NCBI GenBank assembly: GCA_963693365.1
Contig: CAVNZM010000012.1
Coordinates: 6,572,001-6,636,000, forward strand
Direction of reading: 5' to 3'
Length of the DNA: 64,000 nucleotides
From: Amoebidium appalachense
Taxonomy: Eukaryota > Ichthyosporea
The notes under the pieces: generated by a model
Database searches by the model: none
What the model saw: only the letters and a program-made list of their open reading frames with translations
Told to the model about the DNA's origin: nothing
In this document: piece after piece, positions 1 to 10,890 of the stretch
Layout of the letters: every line of letters begins with the position of its first letter
How positions within the stretch are numbered: the first letter of the stretch is position 1
Position numbers and translations under genes: made by a program

Positions 1-878
1 CACAGCTAGGTGCAGCTACGGAGCCTCCACCTCCATGATCACACGTTTGCCTAAGCTTGACTAGAACAGAAAACCGTGCCATCTTTTCGTATAGGCTCTC
101 ATACACTCTACACTATAGCTCTATATCTCCTACTAAGTACAACTTACTTTCTCTCCATCACTGGGCCACCAACCTCACCGTAAGAGCATAAAAAACACAC
201 GTGCCCGTTTTCCCGCAAAGCACGTCGACACCGCGACTTGCCCCCTCAGTGCCCGGCCCGAAACTCATCGTGATGATCAAAGAAGCAAGTGACGTCATCA
301 GACGGACGGAATAGAAGCTTCAGGGTGCACTCGGGCCGAGCCCAAGAGGCTTTGTTTACTACGTCACAGCGCGCTTTCCTGAATATGGGGACGTCTGTAT
401 GTACGTGCTGCATAGTGAACTTGGCATGCTGCGGCTGCTGAACCCTACTAGGTTAAGGATGTTGCTTGCATCATGCTGGTGCAGTGCACATGTACATCCA
501 GATGTCCGGACATGCGGTACGCACATGTCCCGATGGACATGCAGAAGGCTAGCATGGCCATGCATGTCATGGCGGCATGTGGGGGTGGGTGCTGGCTTCT
601 GAAAAGTGTTTTTCTTATAAGGGGCAAGGGCTTGTCGCCTGCATCAACAGGACTTGCTCCTCTCTATTTAGATTTTAAACCTTCTACTTCGCGATCGGCT
701 GTCAAAGATCTAGCATTGCATGCTGCAGCTGTACTACTACTGATGGCATGGCACCGGTGGTGTTTGTTAGCAGAGCCCGTGACGGGGCACCCGGGGTGAG
801 ATGGGGTTGGATATGGGGTGAGGTGGGGTGGGGGTAGGGCTTTTGGGGAAGGTGGGGTGTGTGTGTATGTGTGTGTGT

Positions 879-931
<53 letters not shown>
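879..931. repeat. Poly-G run, about 53 bases
   Basis: Uninterrupted G run following a short GT tract. It is one of many such blocks in the window; the longest is at 52728-52786. Confidence 0.9.
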
Positions 932-932
<1 letters not shown>

Positions 933-1131
933 GGGAGGGGGACAATGGGGGAGAGAGGAGGGGGGACTGAGTATGATAGCATATTAGGAGCAGGGTTGGC
1001 CACTAATTTAGTAGAGTCTGTTTTCTGCAAGGGAAGATCCAGAGCTGGAGGTGGTCGTGACCTAACCACTGTGACCGCATGCCCACGTGGCTTTCTTTTT
1101 GTTGTTAGTAGGCCCCGTGGGGCGCCCGGGG

Positions 1132-1165
<34 letters not shown>

Positions 1166-1335
1166 TATGCCATATGGGGGGGGGGGGGGCAGGGGGAGGG
1201 GGGGAGGCTAGCGCGGGAGCTGAAAACCTCAGACGATTGCCGGGAACCGGGAAGGGGGAAGTGTGTGGGGAAGGGGGGGGGGGGGGGGGGGGGGGTTCGG
1301 AAGATTGGGCCACACGGTGTGCACATACGCTGTAG

Positions 1336-1339
1336 TTTT

Positions 1340-1387
<48 letters not shown>
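1336..1387. repeat. T-run followed directly by G-run
   Basis: About 14 T then about 38 G with no spacer, which reads as C-run then A-run on the - strand. It belongs to the recurrent CnAn junction class described in the findings. Confidence 0.85.
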
Positions 1388-1388
<1 letters not shown>

Positions 1389-2110
1389 AGGGGGTGGGGG
1401 TGTACAATATGGGTGGAGAAGACCGTTGAATATGTAAAACACCGAAACATATGCAGCACACGACTGTTATAAGAAAATTGTCCTGATTTGATCGAATGTC
1501 ACATAACTTATGGCATGCAAAAAAAATTTCCAGTTGACTGAGTTCATATCGTTACACCACGGTGAATTTGACAGCTTGGGGAAAACAGAACCGCAAACTT
1601 GTCATTTATATGATACATACAGACTCCATGACATCCACACGCACGCACACACACACACACATTTAAACACACCAGCACCCACACAGAGTCAGACAGGCCC
1701 CGTGATTGGAGACCGGGGCATGCGCACAAGCACATGCACCGCGCATCTTTATTCAGCCGTTAAACCAATGTCTTATTCTATAACTCCGTCTCCATGGGAC
1801 AGTGGGGTACCAGCCCCGGGCCGATTAGACTGTATAGTTGTAGTTAAAAGTGAAAGTCTTTAAACTAAGTAGGCTCAGGCTAGGCTACATGTACACTTAA
1901 CATGTACAGGCTGAATAATCTTACCATAATCCCTTCCCCCCTTCCCCCTCCCCTCCCCCTGCTCCCCCCCCCCCCCCCCCCCCCCGAAGTTCCCCTCCCC
2001 CGGCTCTTGCGCATGTGCCCCTCGCCCAACACCTATGTGCCTCCTCCCTCGGGCCCACTACCCCTCAGCCCCCAATCGACCCCTCATTCGAACTTCTCCA
2101 CCCCCCCTCC

Positions 2111-2148
2111 CCCACCCCCCCCCCCCCCCCCCAAAAAAAAAAAAAAAA
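2111..2148. repeat. C-run followed directly by A-run
   Basis: About 20 C followed by about 16 A, the same polarity class as the tracts at 13480, 14030, 22633, 49320, 55080, 56080 and 60360. Confidence 0.85.
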
Positions 2149-2495
2149 GCAAAAAACAAAAAAAACAACAACAATACCTTTATTTAAGTTTTTTATAATA
2201 TCCCTTTTTGTTCCCGGAGGGACCCCTTGAGGCTCTCATGGGGAACACCGTCTTCCACCCAGCACCGACAGTAATCACTCACAGAGCCTAGCTAGGGTGC
2301 TACGGTATTATTAGCTAAGCTACCCGTGGCACCCAAAACAACAACAATACCCCCTCCCCGAAGTTCCCGGACTCCCCCCCCCCCTCCCCCCCCCCCCCCC
2401 CCCACTCGGAGGCTCCATTCCGGAACACCTCCGTTCCCGGGGGATTTCCCCCAAAATTGAGCCCTTCAATCGTCGCTCCCCCCCTCCCCTCCCCG

Positions 2496-2657
<162 letters not shown>

Positions 2658-3015
2658 CCCCCCCCCCCCCCCCCCCCCCCCCCCACCCCTCCCGGCAACC
2701 TTCATTTGCTACTGCGTATGAACGTTCCAAGACCGCATTTCATTTCGCAACACCCTGCCCCTCCCCAACCACCACCACCACAGGTACCCTCCCCGCTAAC
2801 CCTACACACTGGGCCTACCGTCTCACTCGTTCGGGACCAATCCCCCCGTACCGACCATGTGTGTGGGTTTGCGTGTGCGCTTGTGTATGTAGTCTACACT
2901 ACTTTTTATTTTATTTATTTTATCCCGTTTCACTCCCGGCGAGGCACTGCCTCAGGGGAGGTTACCGTCTTCCGCCTAGACACAGATCGTACTGTATAGC
3001 ACACTCATACTGAGG

Positions 3016-3805
3016 GGTTTACACACTATTTATTGCCGTGGACCCTGTCTGGGGCCCAGCCTCACTCGACGGCCTACTGCGTTTTCCAGCGTAGCCAATC
3101 AAATGCAGCTGGTGACATATGTACATGCTAAGCAACATCTAGCGCCGCGTCGTAGCATGCATACGACGTTGAACCCTATAACATATTAAGGATAAGCAGA
3201 GGCTAGCATTGGTAGCTCCAAAAGAAAGGTAAGACACCGTATCACAATATCATACTTTGCAGCAGTAATAAGGTGATCTATAATAGTCAGTCTAAAACGA
3301 ATATATTGAGGAAGGGAGGCGGCAAAGAGAATAAAACCGCCCAAAACCTCCGGTTCTATTACGTTAGCTAACAGGTCACACTTATTGATAGATATGCATC
3401 CGCGAGTAAACCGCCCCCCACACATATTTCACATACGAGCAGGAGACACCAGAAACCGATTACTGGCCACCGCCAAGACATGATCATCTTTGCGTTTTTA
3501 CACCATACCACATTACGAATAAACGAATCTATGTAGGAACGAGACTCTCTAACCGTATCCGCCATTTATGCTACTAGCAGTTGGTGTTTTTGCGGTCCCG
3601 CACAGGAAGGGACTCAACTCGTAGAGTAAAAAGACATCTATCAGCCACAGACTTAAAACTATTCATATTCACACTATGATCTAGCCGTACCTCTGGTGGG
3701 GTTGCCAGCCATTCCGCATATCGCTCGACAATGGGAAGAGACGAGGTGGACGGGAAGACGAGGTGGACGGGAACGTCAGGATTCTGATTGACCCCAACTG
3801 GCACT
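3016..3805 (-). mobile_element. 5'-truncated non-LTR retrotransposon 3' fragment
   Basis: This segment closely matches 28456-29130, the part downstream of the reverse-transcriptase frame of the LINE at 28456-30726. Read on the - strand, both copies carry the same broken C-terminal coding stretch: a segment around AEWLATPPEVRLDHSVNMNS, a cysteine cluster (CxxC then two further Cys, in the frame at about 3425-3370) and a short hydrophobic tail ending LASAYP. The - strand ends in AATAAA followed by GTGTGTAAACCC in both copies, so the shared boundary at about 3016 is the element's 3' end. There is no intact frame here; the reading frame changes several times. The family is inferred from the linked RT in the longer copy. 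Confidence 0.6.
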
Positions 3806-3809
3806 ATTT

Positions 3810-4189
3810 TTAGTTACGCCTTATCCCACGGTTCTAGCCGCAGCAACGCTAGTGGGGAAGTGAGCACAGCTCACTTTAACAACACCAGTCGGGAGCGACC
3901 CAGGACACATACACAAACATAAAGACTTGAAAGGGAAACCCCATGCCCAGGACGCTGACCCGAACCGTGGCCGGTGACTCGGATTGGTCTCCCACTTGAA
4001 CCGTGACGTTGGGCCGGGATCCAGATGCCCAAGCGGCGCGCCGTCGACGTCAGAGGGCCGGTGCTGTTCATGACGTCATGTCTTGCGGCCGGATGATAAC
4101 AAATTGGTGGTGCTGCTTGACGTGGTCTGGGGCGGCTTCTAGGGGGCGGCCAGACCGGTGGACCGTCGAGGCAGAGCAAAAATCGGAAG
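3810..4189. other. Unannotated intergenic DNA
   Basis: Moderately GC-rich sequence between a LINE fragment and a tRNA-like SINE head. I see no gene, repeat or promoter that I can support. Confidence 0.5.
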
Positions 4190-4250
4190 TAACCAGGATC
4201 GATCCTGCGACTTTGAGCTTGACACCCAGAGATCTTACCATTACCCGCCC
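4190..4250 (-). repeat. tRNA-derived SINE head (A and B boxes)
   Basis: On the - strand an A-box-like stretch TGGTAAGATCTCTGG (4240-4226) is followed about 20 bases later by a B-box-like GGATCGATCC (4206-4197), the spacing of an internal RNA polymerase III promoter. The text between them resembles tRNA-derived SINE heads, but anticodon-stem pairing is poor, so it is not a functional tRNA. No second copy was recognised in the window. Confidence 0.4.
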
Positions 4251-4281
4251 CCCAGTCTACACTACGGTTATGTGCGTGTGT

Positions 4282-4339
4282 CATTGCCATGAGTGCTTTT
4301 GTGCGTGCGTGCGTGCGTGCATGCATATGTGTGTGTGTA

Positions 4340-4394
<55 letters not shown>

Positions 4395-4436
4395 ATGTGG
4401 TGCAGCATGTGCGTACGTGCGTGTGTGTGTGCGTAG

Positions 4437-4470
<34 letters not shown>

Positions 4471-4692
4471 AATAGTGTGCACATGTTTGTCAATGCGTGT
4501 GAGTGTGTGTGTGAGTGTGTGACTGTGTACACATGTGATTGTGTGTGTGTGCGTGTGTGCTTGTGTATTGTGTACGTACCTGCCTGTGTTTGTCGGACAT
4601 GTACAGTGTGCCCGCGCATGCGCGCATGTGTGAACATGAGGTACCTGTGATCCCTGTACATTTGTGTGTCTGTGTGTGTGTGTGTGCGCGCG

Positions 4693-4746
<54 letters not shown>

Positions 4747-4777
4747 CGGGTGTGTGTGTGTGTGTGTACGTGGGTGT
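4282..4777. repeat. Compound (GT)n/(GC)n microsatellite
   Basis: About 500 bases dominated by GT with CG-rich interruptions (GCGCGC at 4385 and 4738) and short non-repeat islands. The frames through it (Val-Cys or Thr-His repeats) are read-through. Confidence 0.9.
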
Positions 4778-4813
4778 ATGTATTGTGGTACAGCTTCGCC
4801 CGCTGTGGCAGAA

Positions 4814-5130
4814 TCAACGGGTGGCTGGCGTACTGGTGGCTCGATCTGATTGGCTGCCGGAGTCAGCGAATCGTGCGACACGCTGGTGGGTGTAGTGGGG
4901 CTGAAGGGGGTCGGGGGTGCCCTTGTGCAGGGTCATACCCTCGTCGAACACCACACTCCTCCTCACCACGACCTTCCCAAAGCCCTTTTCGGTGGCCAGC
5001 AATATGCGGTATCCCTTCACCTGCACCCCCCCGTCGCTGCCGTAGCCAATCAAAATGCCGCGTTCGGCGCGTGGGGCCAATTTGTTGCTACGTTTCTCGG
5101 CGGCGTTGCGCGACAACAGCAAGGTGCTAG
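4814..5130 (-). pseudogene. Copia integrase C-terminal fragment, inverted
   Basis: The - strand reads KLAPRAERGILIGY, then GYRILLATEKGFGKVVVRRS and VVFDEGM. This is the order seen at the end of Ty1/copia integrases, where a K-x-x-P-R-A-x-x-G-x-x-x-G-Y element precedes the conserved VVxDE motif. In an intact element this stretch lies just upstream of RT on the same strand; here it faces the other way. The frame runs on to a stop at 4814. Upstream on the - strand (above about 5130) the homology stops, which puts the inversion junction near 5100-5190. Fragment only, no catalytic DDE core. Confidence 0.7.
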
Positions 5131-5189
5131 CCATGACGGCAGCAGCCAGTGCTCTGGCCAGCACCACCACCAGCGGCAGCAACAGTGAT

Positions 5190-6822
5190 GGCACCGGCAT
5201 GACCGAGCCCATCTACTATGTAGCCGACGTGCCCATACCAAATTCGCTGAGAGAGGCACGTGCGTCATCTTTTGCACCACAGTGGGGGCCATGCATGCAG
5301 AGCTAGAAAAGCTGGACAAGTACGGCACCTACTCACTAGTAGACCCCCCGCCAGGCTGCAAGCCAATCAAAGTGCGATGGGTGTATGACGTCAAGACCAA
5401 CGCCAACAACGCAGTTTCCGGGCCCGCCTAGTGGCTAAGGGATACACCCAGAGGCCGGGTCTGGACTACACCGAGACCTTCTGCTCCACCGCCAACCCCG
5501 CCACAACACACTACATCATCGCGCTTGCTGCTGAGCTCGGCCATCACCTATGCTACTTCGATGTGGACAGCGCATTCCTCAACGCGCCACTGCAGGAGGA
5601 GATCTACATGTGCCAGCCTGAGGGTTTCGTCATACCAGGCAAGGAGGGAATGGTGTGCATTTTGCACAAGGCCATCTACGGGCTCAGGCAGGCAGCACAC
5701 GAGTGGATGGAGACTTTTGCTGCCGGCCTGCGCACCATTGGCTGGGTGCGCACCGAGGCCGACCCCTCCCTCTTCACCCGCGGGCCAGACAGCCCGGGCA
5801 CCAACAAGCAGCTTATGGTGGTGCACATTGACGACATGGTGTGCAAGGCAATTACCGAGGAGGATGGCAACTTGCTGGAGCAGGAGCTCTCGGGCATCTT
5901 CCACATCAAGAAGGGTGGCAGCAGTTTTGTGGGGGTGGAGATCAACAAACTGAGCACTGGCGCCATCAAGATCCATCAAGCCCCCTACGCACAACAGGTG
6001 CTCGAGCGCTACGGCATGGCTGACTGCAAGCCTGTGGACACACGCATGACACTGGATAAGCTCAGCAAGACCCAGTGCCCAGCAACCCGGGAGGAGGTGG
6101 CAGCAATGGCCACCGATGCAGCTGTGTACCAGGCCATTGTCGGCAGCCTGATGTATCTGGCCGTGTGGACCCGCCCGGACATTGCCGCCCCTGTGAGCGT
6201 GCTTGCGCGATTTCTCAGCAACCCCGGGCAGGCCCACCTTGCCGCCGCCAAACGTGTGCTGCGCTACATCAAGGGCACCATTGACCACGGCATCACCTAC
6301 CGCCGGTCCACCAGCGCGGACACCAAGGGGCAGGTTGTTTGTTACGTGGATGCTGATTGGGCGGGAAACCCAGACAACCGCCGCTCAACGACAGGTGTGG
6401 TATTTCTTGCTGCTAGGGGTGCCATTTTGTGGGCATCCAAGCTGCAGACCGTGGTGGCAGACAGCACCGCAGAGGCCGAGTATGTGAGCGCAGCCCGTGC
6501 TACCAAGGAGGCCCTGTGGTTGCGCAAACTGACTACCGCCTGCGGCTTCCCTCCTATTAGCCCCACCATCCTGCACGAGGACAACCAGGCCTGCATCAAG
6601 ATAGCCAAGAACCCCGAGTTGTTCAACCGCACGAAGCATATCGACATCAAGTACCACCTCACTCGCCACCACGTCCGTCGCGGCGACATTTGCTTTGTGT
6701 ACGTGCCGACCAATGAGCAGGCGGCAGACATGCTCACCAAAGCACTCGGGGGTGCAGCTCTCAACAACTGCAAGAAGATGGTGGGCATGGACACGTGCGA
6801 CAAGTCATCGCGCAAGGTGTAG
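5190..6822 (+). pseudogene. Copia reverse transcriptase and RNase H, frameshifted
   Basis: RNA-dependent DNA polymerase plus RNase H of a Ty1/copia polyprotein. The first part (about 5190-5430) reads IPNSLREA then ELEKLDKYGTYSLVDPPPGC and IKVRWVYDVKT, the conserved entry of copia RT. A frameshift follows, and the main frame resumes at RLVAKGYTQRPGLDYTETF and is open to the stop at 6822 (over 460 codons). Landmarks: YFDVDSAFLNAPLQEEIYM (RT motif A region), YGLRQA, then HIDDM where the catalytic box is usually YVDDM, so the aromatic residue before x-D-D is His. RNase H follows, with DADWAGNPDNRRSTTG, STAEAEYVSAA, ALWLRKL and HEDNQACIKIAKNP. The main frame has no ATG of its own at its start, so it is not an independent gene. 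Confidence 0.85.
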
Positions 6823-6978
6823 AAGAAGTGAGCGAATATTTGTGGCTATGCAACAAGGGGTGCGAGTGATTATGTTTTCATTAATATTTATTCGCTAATT
6901 TCTATTGGTGCACATTTATTCGCTAAAATTTGTATTGCAGTATTTCGTGCCCTATTGTTGTATATTCTGGCATGTATC

Positions 6979-7065
6979 AGTGTGTGTGTGTGACACTGTG
7001 TGTGTGTGTGTGTGTGTGCGTGTGCGTGTGCGCGTGTGTGCGCGCGCGCGTGTGTGTGTGTGTGT

Positions 7066-7134
<69 letters not shown>
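6979..7134. repeat. (GT)n microsatellite
   Basis: GT dinucleotide tract with CG-rich islands near 7018-7052, lying just after the copia fragment. Confidence 0.95.
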
Positions 7135-7135
<1 letters not shown>

Positions 7136-7548
7136 AACTTTGTGTGTGGTCCGTCTGTGTGTGTGTGTGTGGTCCGTGGTCACTGGCGTGTGTAAGGCCC
7201 GGCTGGTGTGTAAGGCCCGGCTGGCGGGCGCCGCCCGGGGTGGCACGCAGTGGCGGCCGCGGGCGAGTACTACTGGGATAGTGCGCGCAAGCTTACAAGG
7301 CCGGCTGCTGGCGGCCTCGGTTTCTTATCACCATAGATTCTTTCTCGGATGGGGCGCAGCGCCCAGCAATTGGCGCAGCCCATTTGGCGCAGTAAGGTAC
7401 CTAGAGACAAGGGCCACGGTCACAACAATGCTACCGCTGTTTGACTAAATAGCACACATTAGATGTCTTCATTAGACATCGACGAAACTAAACGTAAATT
7501 AATCTATTAAACGGCTATAGACGTCTTGGAAACAGAGATCTCTGTTAT
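7135..7548. other. Unannotated DNA, GC-rich then AT-rich
   Basis: A short GC-rich stretch (7180-7440) gives way abruptly near 7445 to AT-rich DNA unlike its surroundings. No gene is seen. Confidence 0.5.
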
Positions 7549-7629
7549 CCTATTCTATTTCAGCGTATATATTAGAGCATGAAGTTCCTCATAAGAATAC
7601 GGCCGGAGGTTCAAGTCCTTCAAATAGGA
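7549..7629 (+). tRNA. tRNA-Met-like sequence (CAT), degenerate or organelle-derived
   Basis: Possible cloverleaf. The T arm is GGAGG-TTCAAGT-CCTTC (7605-7621, full stem). The acceptor halves CCTATTC (7549-7555) and AAATAGG (7622-7628) pair at six of seven positions. The anticodon loop CTCATAA (7588-7594) puts CAT at 7590-7592 between AGTTC and GAATA. The D arm is poor, and about three extra bases lie between the D arm and the anticodon stem. The surrounding 7.45-8.6 kb is AT-rich, so it may derive from organellar DNA. It may equally be a pseudo-tRNA; function is not supported. Confidence 0.35.
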
Positions 7630-7802
7630 TAAAAGATTAAATAACTTTATATAAGTAACTTATTAAAATAAGTTAAACAAGGCTGGTGTACCCCTCAATA
7701 CACAAGGTCCGATAAAGCGCTATTTCCCCTTACAAATAACGTCTTAGTGACCTAAGACACGAAGCAAACTTTATCAGGTTTTAGGGTGTTCCAGCATACT
7801 GT

Positions 7803-8447
7803 ATAGGATGAGCCGCGTTGCACCTCCAACATCCATCGAGTAAGGGTGTTAGTACTTTAATTGACGTACAACCCCAAAGTATTGATCATAGTACAAGGAT
7901 ATAAGCATAATCCTAAGAGATGGATTCTACACCTATTAAGATGAAAGTTAAAATTACCTACTAACATTTTAAAATTACCTCATAACATGAGAATTAAAAT
8001 CACCTACTTAAGATGAAAATTAAATTCTTTGTAGGAGCCCAGACGCTTCGCCACAGTATCGTCTCCTTTCAGTCGGTCCAAGTTCTTCCTAACATTTTAA
8101 GAGTAACATTAAAATTACTGCTGCTTACAAGATCTTCTCCTCATAACATTTTAAGAGTAACATTAAAATTACTGCTGCTGACAAGATCTTCTCCTAGTAC
8201 ATGAAGATTAAAATCACCTATTTAAGATGAAAATTAAAATTACCTCTTAACCTAGAAAGGATGTAAGCCTAATCCTAAGGATTGATCTTAGGATAAAGTG
8301 TAAGAGTTAATTAGAAGATAAACCCATAGAGAAAGGATGAGCTTCGCACCTCCAACATCCATCGAGTAAGGGTGTTACTTTAATTGGCGTACAACCCCAA
8401 AGTATTGATCATAGTACATGGTACAAGGATATAAGCATAATCCTAAT
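7803..8447. repeat. Direct repeat pair of about 112 bp plus inner tandem
   Basis: The block at about 7803-7917 recurs at about 8333-8447 with small changes; both contain CACCTCCAACATCCATCGAG and then ACAACCCCAAAGTATTGATC. Between them, 8091-8144 is repeated in tandem as 8145-8198 (54-bp unit, nearly identical). All copies are in the AT-rich patch and no coding frame crosses them. Confidence 0.85.
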
Positions 8448-8954
8448 ATCTTAAAATCACCACATAATATGAGAATTAAAATCACCTTACTAACATCTTA
8501 AAATTGACATTTTTCCATTTTCTGGATTTAGGATGTTAATTTTCATCTTATATCCTGACGAAAGCTTGGAATAAGAGTAGAGTAGAGAGGAGTATAAGGG
8601 CCTGTTTGGCAACGCGGAGTTACGAACTCCGGCGTAGACAGTATACGCCGGGTATCAAATCAGTATCCAGATTCTGATTTGTAATCCGGATTTAGGTCAA
8701 AACCTGGCGTAGATAATAACCGCTCGTGCCAAACAGACAACACTTTTTTCAGCTGCAGCTTAGTTTATCAAGTCACATTGCGCAAGTTTTACGTTGATCG
8801 GAGTGCGCATACTTTGCACGTATATCGTACCTAGGACTCAGTACTATTTTTTTTGTAGTGACTGTGCAGTGTCCCGTATGTATGTATTTGTATACACTGT
8901 AATGATACCATTTGCATATATAACAACATCAACGTTTCCGGTTGCAAAACCACT

Positions 8955-9359
8955 ATGTATTTAGCACGAAACATGGCCCTTTCGGCCGCAATTGCAGCAA
9001 TTGCATTCTTTGCTTCCCCCTACAGGCATCCTGTCGGTTCAGACAATCTTGACCGATGTGCAAACGATTGTCTAATGGTAAAAAAAAGGTTGCCTACAAG
9101 TTGGCCGCGAAGAGGAAGAATAGTTGAGGGGGGGCTTGTTTTTATACGACCTACCACACGTGGCCGGCTGTGTGTGGCTGTGTCGCAGCCTGCGCTCGGG
9201 CTGTCGCAGGCTCACCAGCAAGCTGGCCATGCCGGTGACAACGGACTTTCCGTTTGGCGTCTTTTCCACTTTAACTGTGTTTGGCTATATTGCACTGCCG
9301 CCAATTGGCCGAGAGAGAAATGTAAAAAGGTCTCACGACATGAATTTTCATTGGTTTAG
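8955..9359 (+). CDS. Hypothetical ORF inside the Harbinger-like element
   Basis: A 134-codon frame with an ATG and an Ala/Ile-rich start (MALSAAIAAIAFFAS after residue 6). It has no recognised domain and no DDE-transposase motif. Its position inside a terminal-inverted-repeat element makes it either a cargo remnant or a chance frame. Codon content gives no clear support. Confidence 0.2.
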   Translation: MYLARNMALSAAIAAIAFFASPYRHPVGSDNLDRCANDCLMVKKRLPTSWPRRGRIVEGGLVFIRPTTRGRLCVAVSQPALGLSQAHQQAGHAGDNGLSVWRLFHFNCVWLYCTAANWPREKCKKVSRHEFSLV

Positions 9360-9386
9360 ACCTTCACACGGCGTTCAATTTCGCGC

Positions 9387-9412
9387 ATAATCCACCTCCG
9401 GAGGTGGATTAT
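9387..9412. repeat. Perfect 26-bp palindrome, core CACCTCCGGAGGTG
   Basis: Left arm ATAATCCACCTCC, right arm its exact complement. Outside a short gap the flanks CAATTTC and GAAATTG extend the dyad. The core recurs in the second Harbinger-like element at 34405-34458. Confidence 0.95.
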
Positions 9413-9585
9413 AGAAATTGGAGTACAAGCGATGTCCAAGGGGTTTGAAACCCGGCGTACACAGGCCCAGATTGGGCCGTCTGTTTGGCATCGCGGATTT
9501 CAGAAAATCCGCTTTAGCCCTAACTCCAAAATCGATCTTACTCCGGAGTATGGCCGCTAACTCCGCGTTGCCAAACAGGCCCTAA

Positions 9586-10079
9586 GAAGGGTGACAGACT
9601 ACCACTCTAACAAAATTTCAAATTTAAATTTCAAGTTTCGCGAAATAGCAAATTTCAAATAGCTATTGAAAGCGGCCCTATACCTGTATTAATCTGGTGG
9701 TATTAATTTTTTAATAAAATATAGAATTAATAGAAGTAGGCATGAGGAGGAAAAGAAGCACGAATCTTTTGAAAATAGCTGTTCATAATAGTTTGGGGTT
9801 ATCTTGGAAGTTGGACTAGTGTTTGGGTTTGAATTTATTTTACAAGAGTCGAGGAGATCAAAACAACGCTTTCATCGTGATCCTCTTGATTGGACGTCAG
9901 CGCACCGCTCTAAACCCAAAGCATTCATGCTAGTGGGTGTCCTTTCTGTTCTATTTCCAATTTTTGAAAATTTTCACTTCTCGAAAGTAGATGGATATTT
10001 GTCACGGAATTTGCCTCAACCTGCCTTAAAACTCAAGCCAAACCAACTTTCTGATACAAATTTTAAGTAAAAAACGCGT
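9586..10079. other. AT-rich intergenic DNA
   Basis: AT-rich, with short repeats of AAATTTCAAATTT type at about 9610-9660. An 88-codon frame at 9804-10070 shows no recognisable feature. It may be flanking DNA or a further decayed part of the LINE that follows. Confidence 0.4.
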
Positions 10080-10890
10080 AGGCATCCTTTGGCGGCTCCC
10101 TTGCTGAGTGTTTTTGGTCTCCCTCCGGCGCGCCAGCGTATGAATGAATTAGGACTTCGCTTTTGTTTTCATTTGGTTAGGCTTCCTTCTTATCATCCTT
10201 TGTTGCGAAATGTCCTATCCCCAATCTCTCTCCCATTCCGAGATATCCTTTTAAATACTTATCTCCTTTATTTTTCTCTTCTACTAGTTATCAGCAGTAT
10301 GTTACTTGGTTTCATACTCAATATCCTTTGCTTCATCGTTGTGATAATTATAAAGAGTATGATCATGGTAGGGCTCTTGAGCCTGTGCTTCTTTTTATAT
10401 TAGAGACTCGTCTATTTTCTTTACAATCGTTGTGTAAATTAGCTACTTATATTTATCCTTCCTCTCGTAAACCTACCACACACCGATTTTGCAATTCTAA
10501 CCCCTCCTTGTGACATAGCTTGGAAATGTTTATTTTGGCGCTGTAACCTCTGTTTCCATAAATGTTTGTGCCACTTTTGTGCAGAACCTTTTTCTCGTAA
10601 ACACTTGGATAGATGTATTTATTTATCTCAGATTATTCCGTAGAAATTAGAAGACTGGCTTATTTAGATAATCCTGCTATTAAGTCTATTGACTATCTGT
10701 TGAACCACGGTACGTTTAATGAGTTTTCTAGGGTGTATAATTATCTAAGTCGTTATCTCCTCCGTATCCGAGAGTGAGGGCTTTTCGTATTTTTTCTTTT
10801 GACTCGGGTTTATTTTCTTCTCCGAGATATCGGTGATATCTCGATGGCTTCTATTTTGCTGAGCATATCAATAAAGTCATTATAAAAATA
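10080..10890 (+). pseudogene. Decayed non-LTR retrotransposon 3' part
   Basis: A frameshifted C-terminal LINE coding region followed by its 3' UTR. Early on it reads PARQRMNELGLRFCFHLVRL, which aligns with SQRVHELALKFHEHITRL downstream of the RT in the 28-30 kb LINE. At about 10570-10615 it reads CHFCAEPFSRKHLDRC, a CxxC-x7-H-x3-C knuckle like those at LINE C-termini. It then reads RRLAYLDNPAIKSIDYLLNH and closes with YLLRIRE and a stop near 10779. The 3' UTR holds an 8-bp stem with 3-nt loop (10824-10842), AATAAA (10870-10875) and an A-rich end. Several frame changes show it is dead. Confidence 0.6.
10824..10875 (+). promoter_or_regulatory. LINE 3'-UTR stem-loop plus AATAAA
   Basis: GAGATATC (10824-10831), loop GGT, GATATCTC (10835-10842), then AATAAA at 10870. 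Equivalent hairpins of different sequence occur in the LINE ends at 19441, 57491 (- strand) and 58264. Confidence 0.6.

Larger units (their letters stand above)
4814..6822 (+). mobile_element. Ty1/copia-type retrotransposon, internally rearranged
   Basis: The pol region of a Ty1/copia element. The + strand from about 5190 to 6822 encodes the linker, reverse transcriptase and RNase H. The adjacent 4814-5130 encodes the integrase C-terminus on the opposite strand, so the two halves of one polyprotein are in inverted orientation. A frameshift near 5400-5425 separates the start of the RT domain from the rest. No gag, protease, integrase core or pair of LTRs was found. The purine stretch just after the stop (about 6821-6834) could be a polypurine tract, but a (GT)n tract begins at about 6979 and no LTR is evident. 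Certainly copia-related and certainly not intact. Confidence 0.85.
8598..9582. mobile_element. PIF/Harbinger-like DNA element, 985 bp
   Basis: Bounded by a perfect 25-bp terminal inverted repeat starting GGGCCTGTTTGGCAACGCGG, with the direct repeat TAA on both sides (8595-8597 and 9583-9585). A 3-bp TWA target duplication with GGGCCTGTTTGG-type ends is typical of PIF/Harbinger and Tourist-like elements. Each end is doubled: GCCAAACAGAC recurs at about 8733-8743 and its complement GTCTGTTTGGC at about 9479-9489, closing an inner pair. A perfect 26-bp palindrome lies at 9387-9412. No transposase is recognised, so it is probably non-autonomous. Confidence 0.8.

Noticed and set aside
828-1461. 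Long Gly-rich and Pro-rich open frames on both strands
   Set aside because: They are read-through of poly-G/poly-C runs; the same happens at dozens of other sites in the window.
3871-4881. 336-codon frame rich in Thr-His
   Set aside because: Translation of the GT/CA microsatellite joined to flanking DNA; no domain and no conservation.
7680-7850. Organellar rRNA fragment
   Set aside because: Short strings look rRNA-like (GATGAGCCG, ACATCCATCGAG) but no continuous alignment to conserved rRNA could be made by eye.
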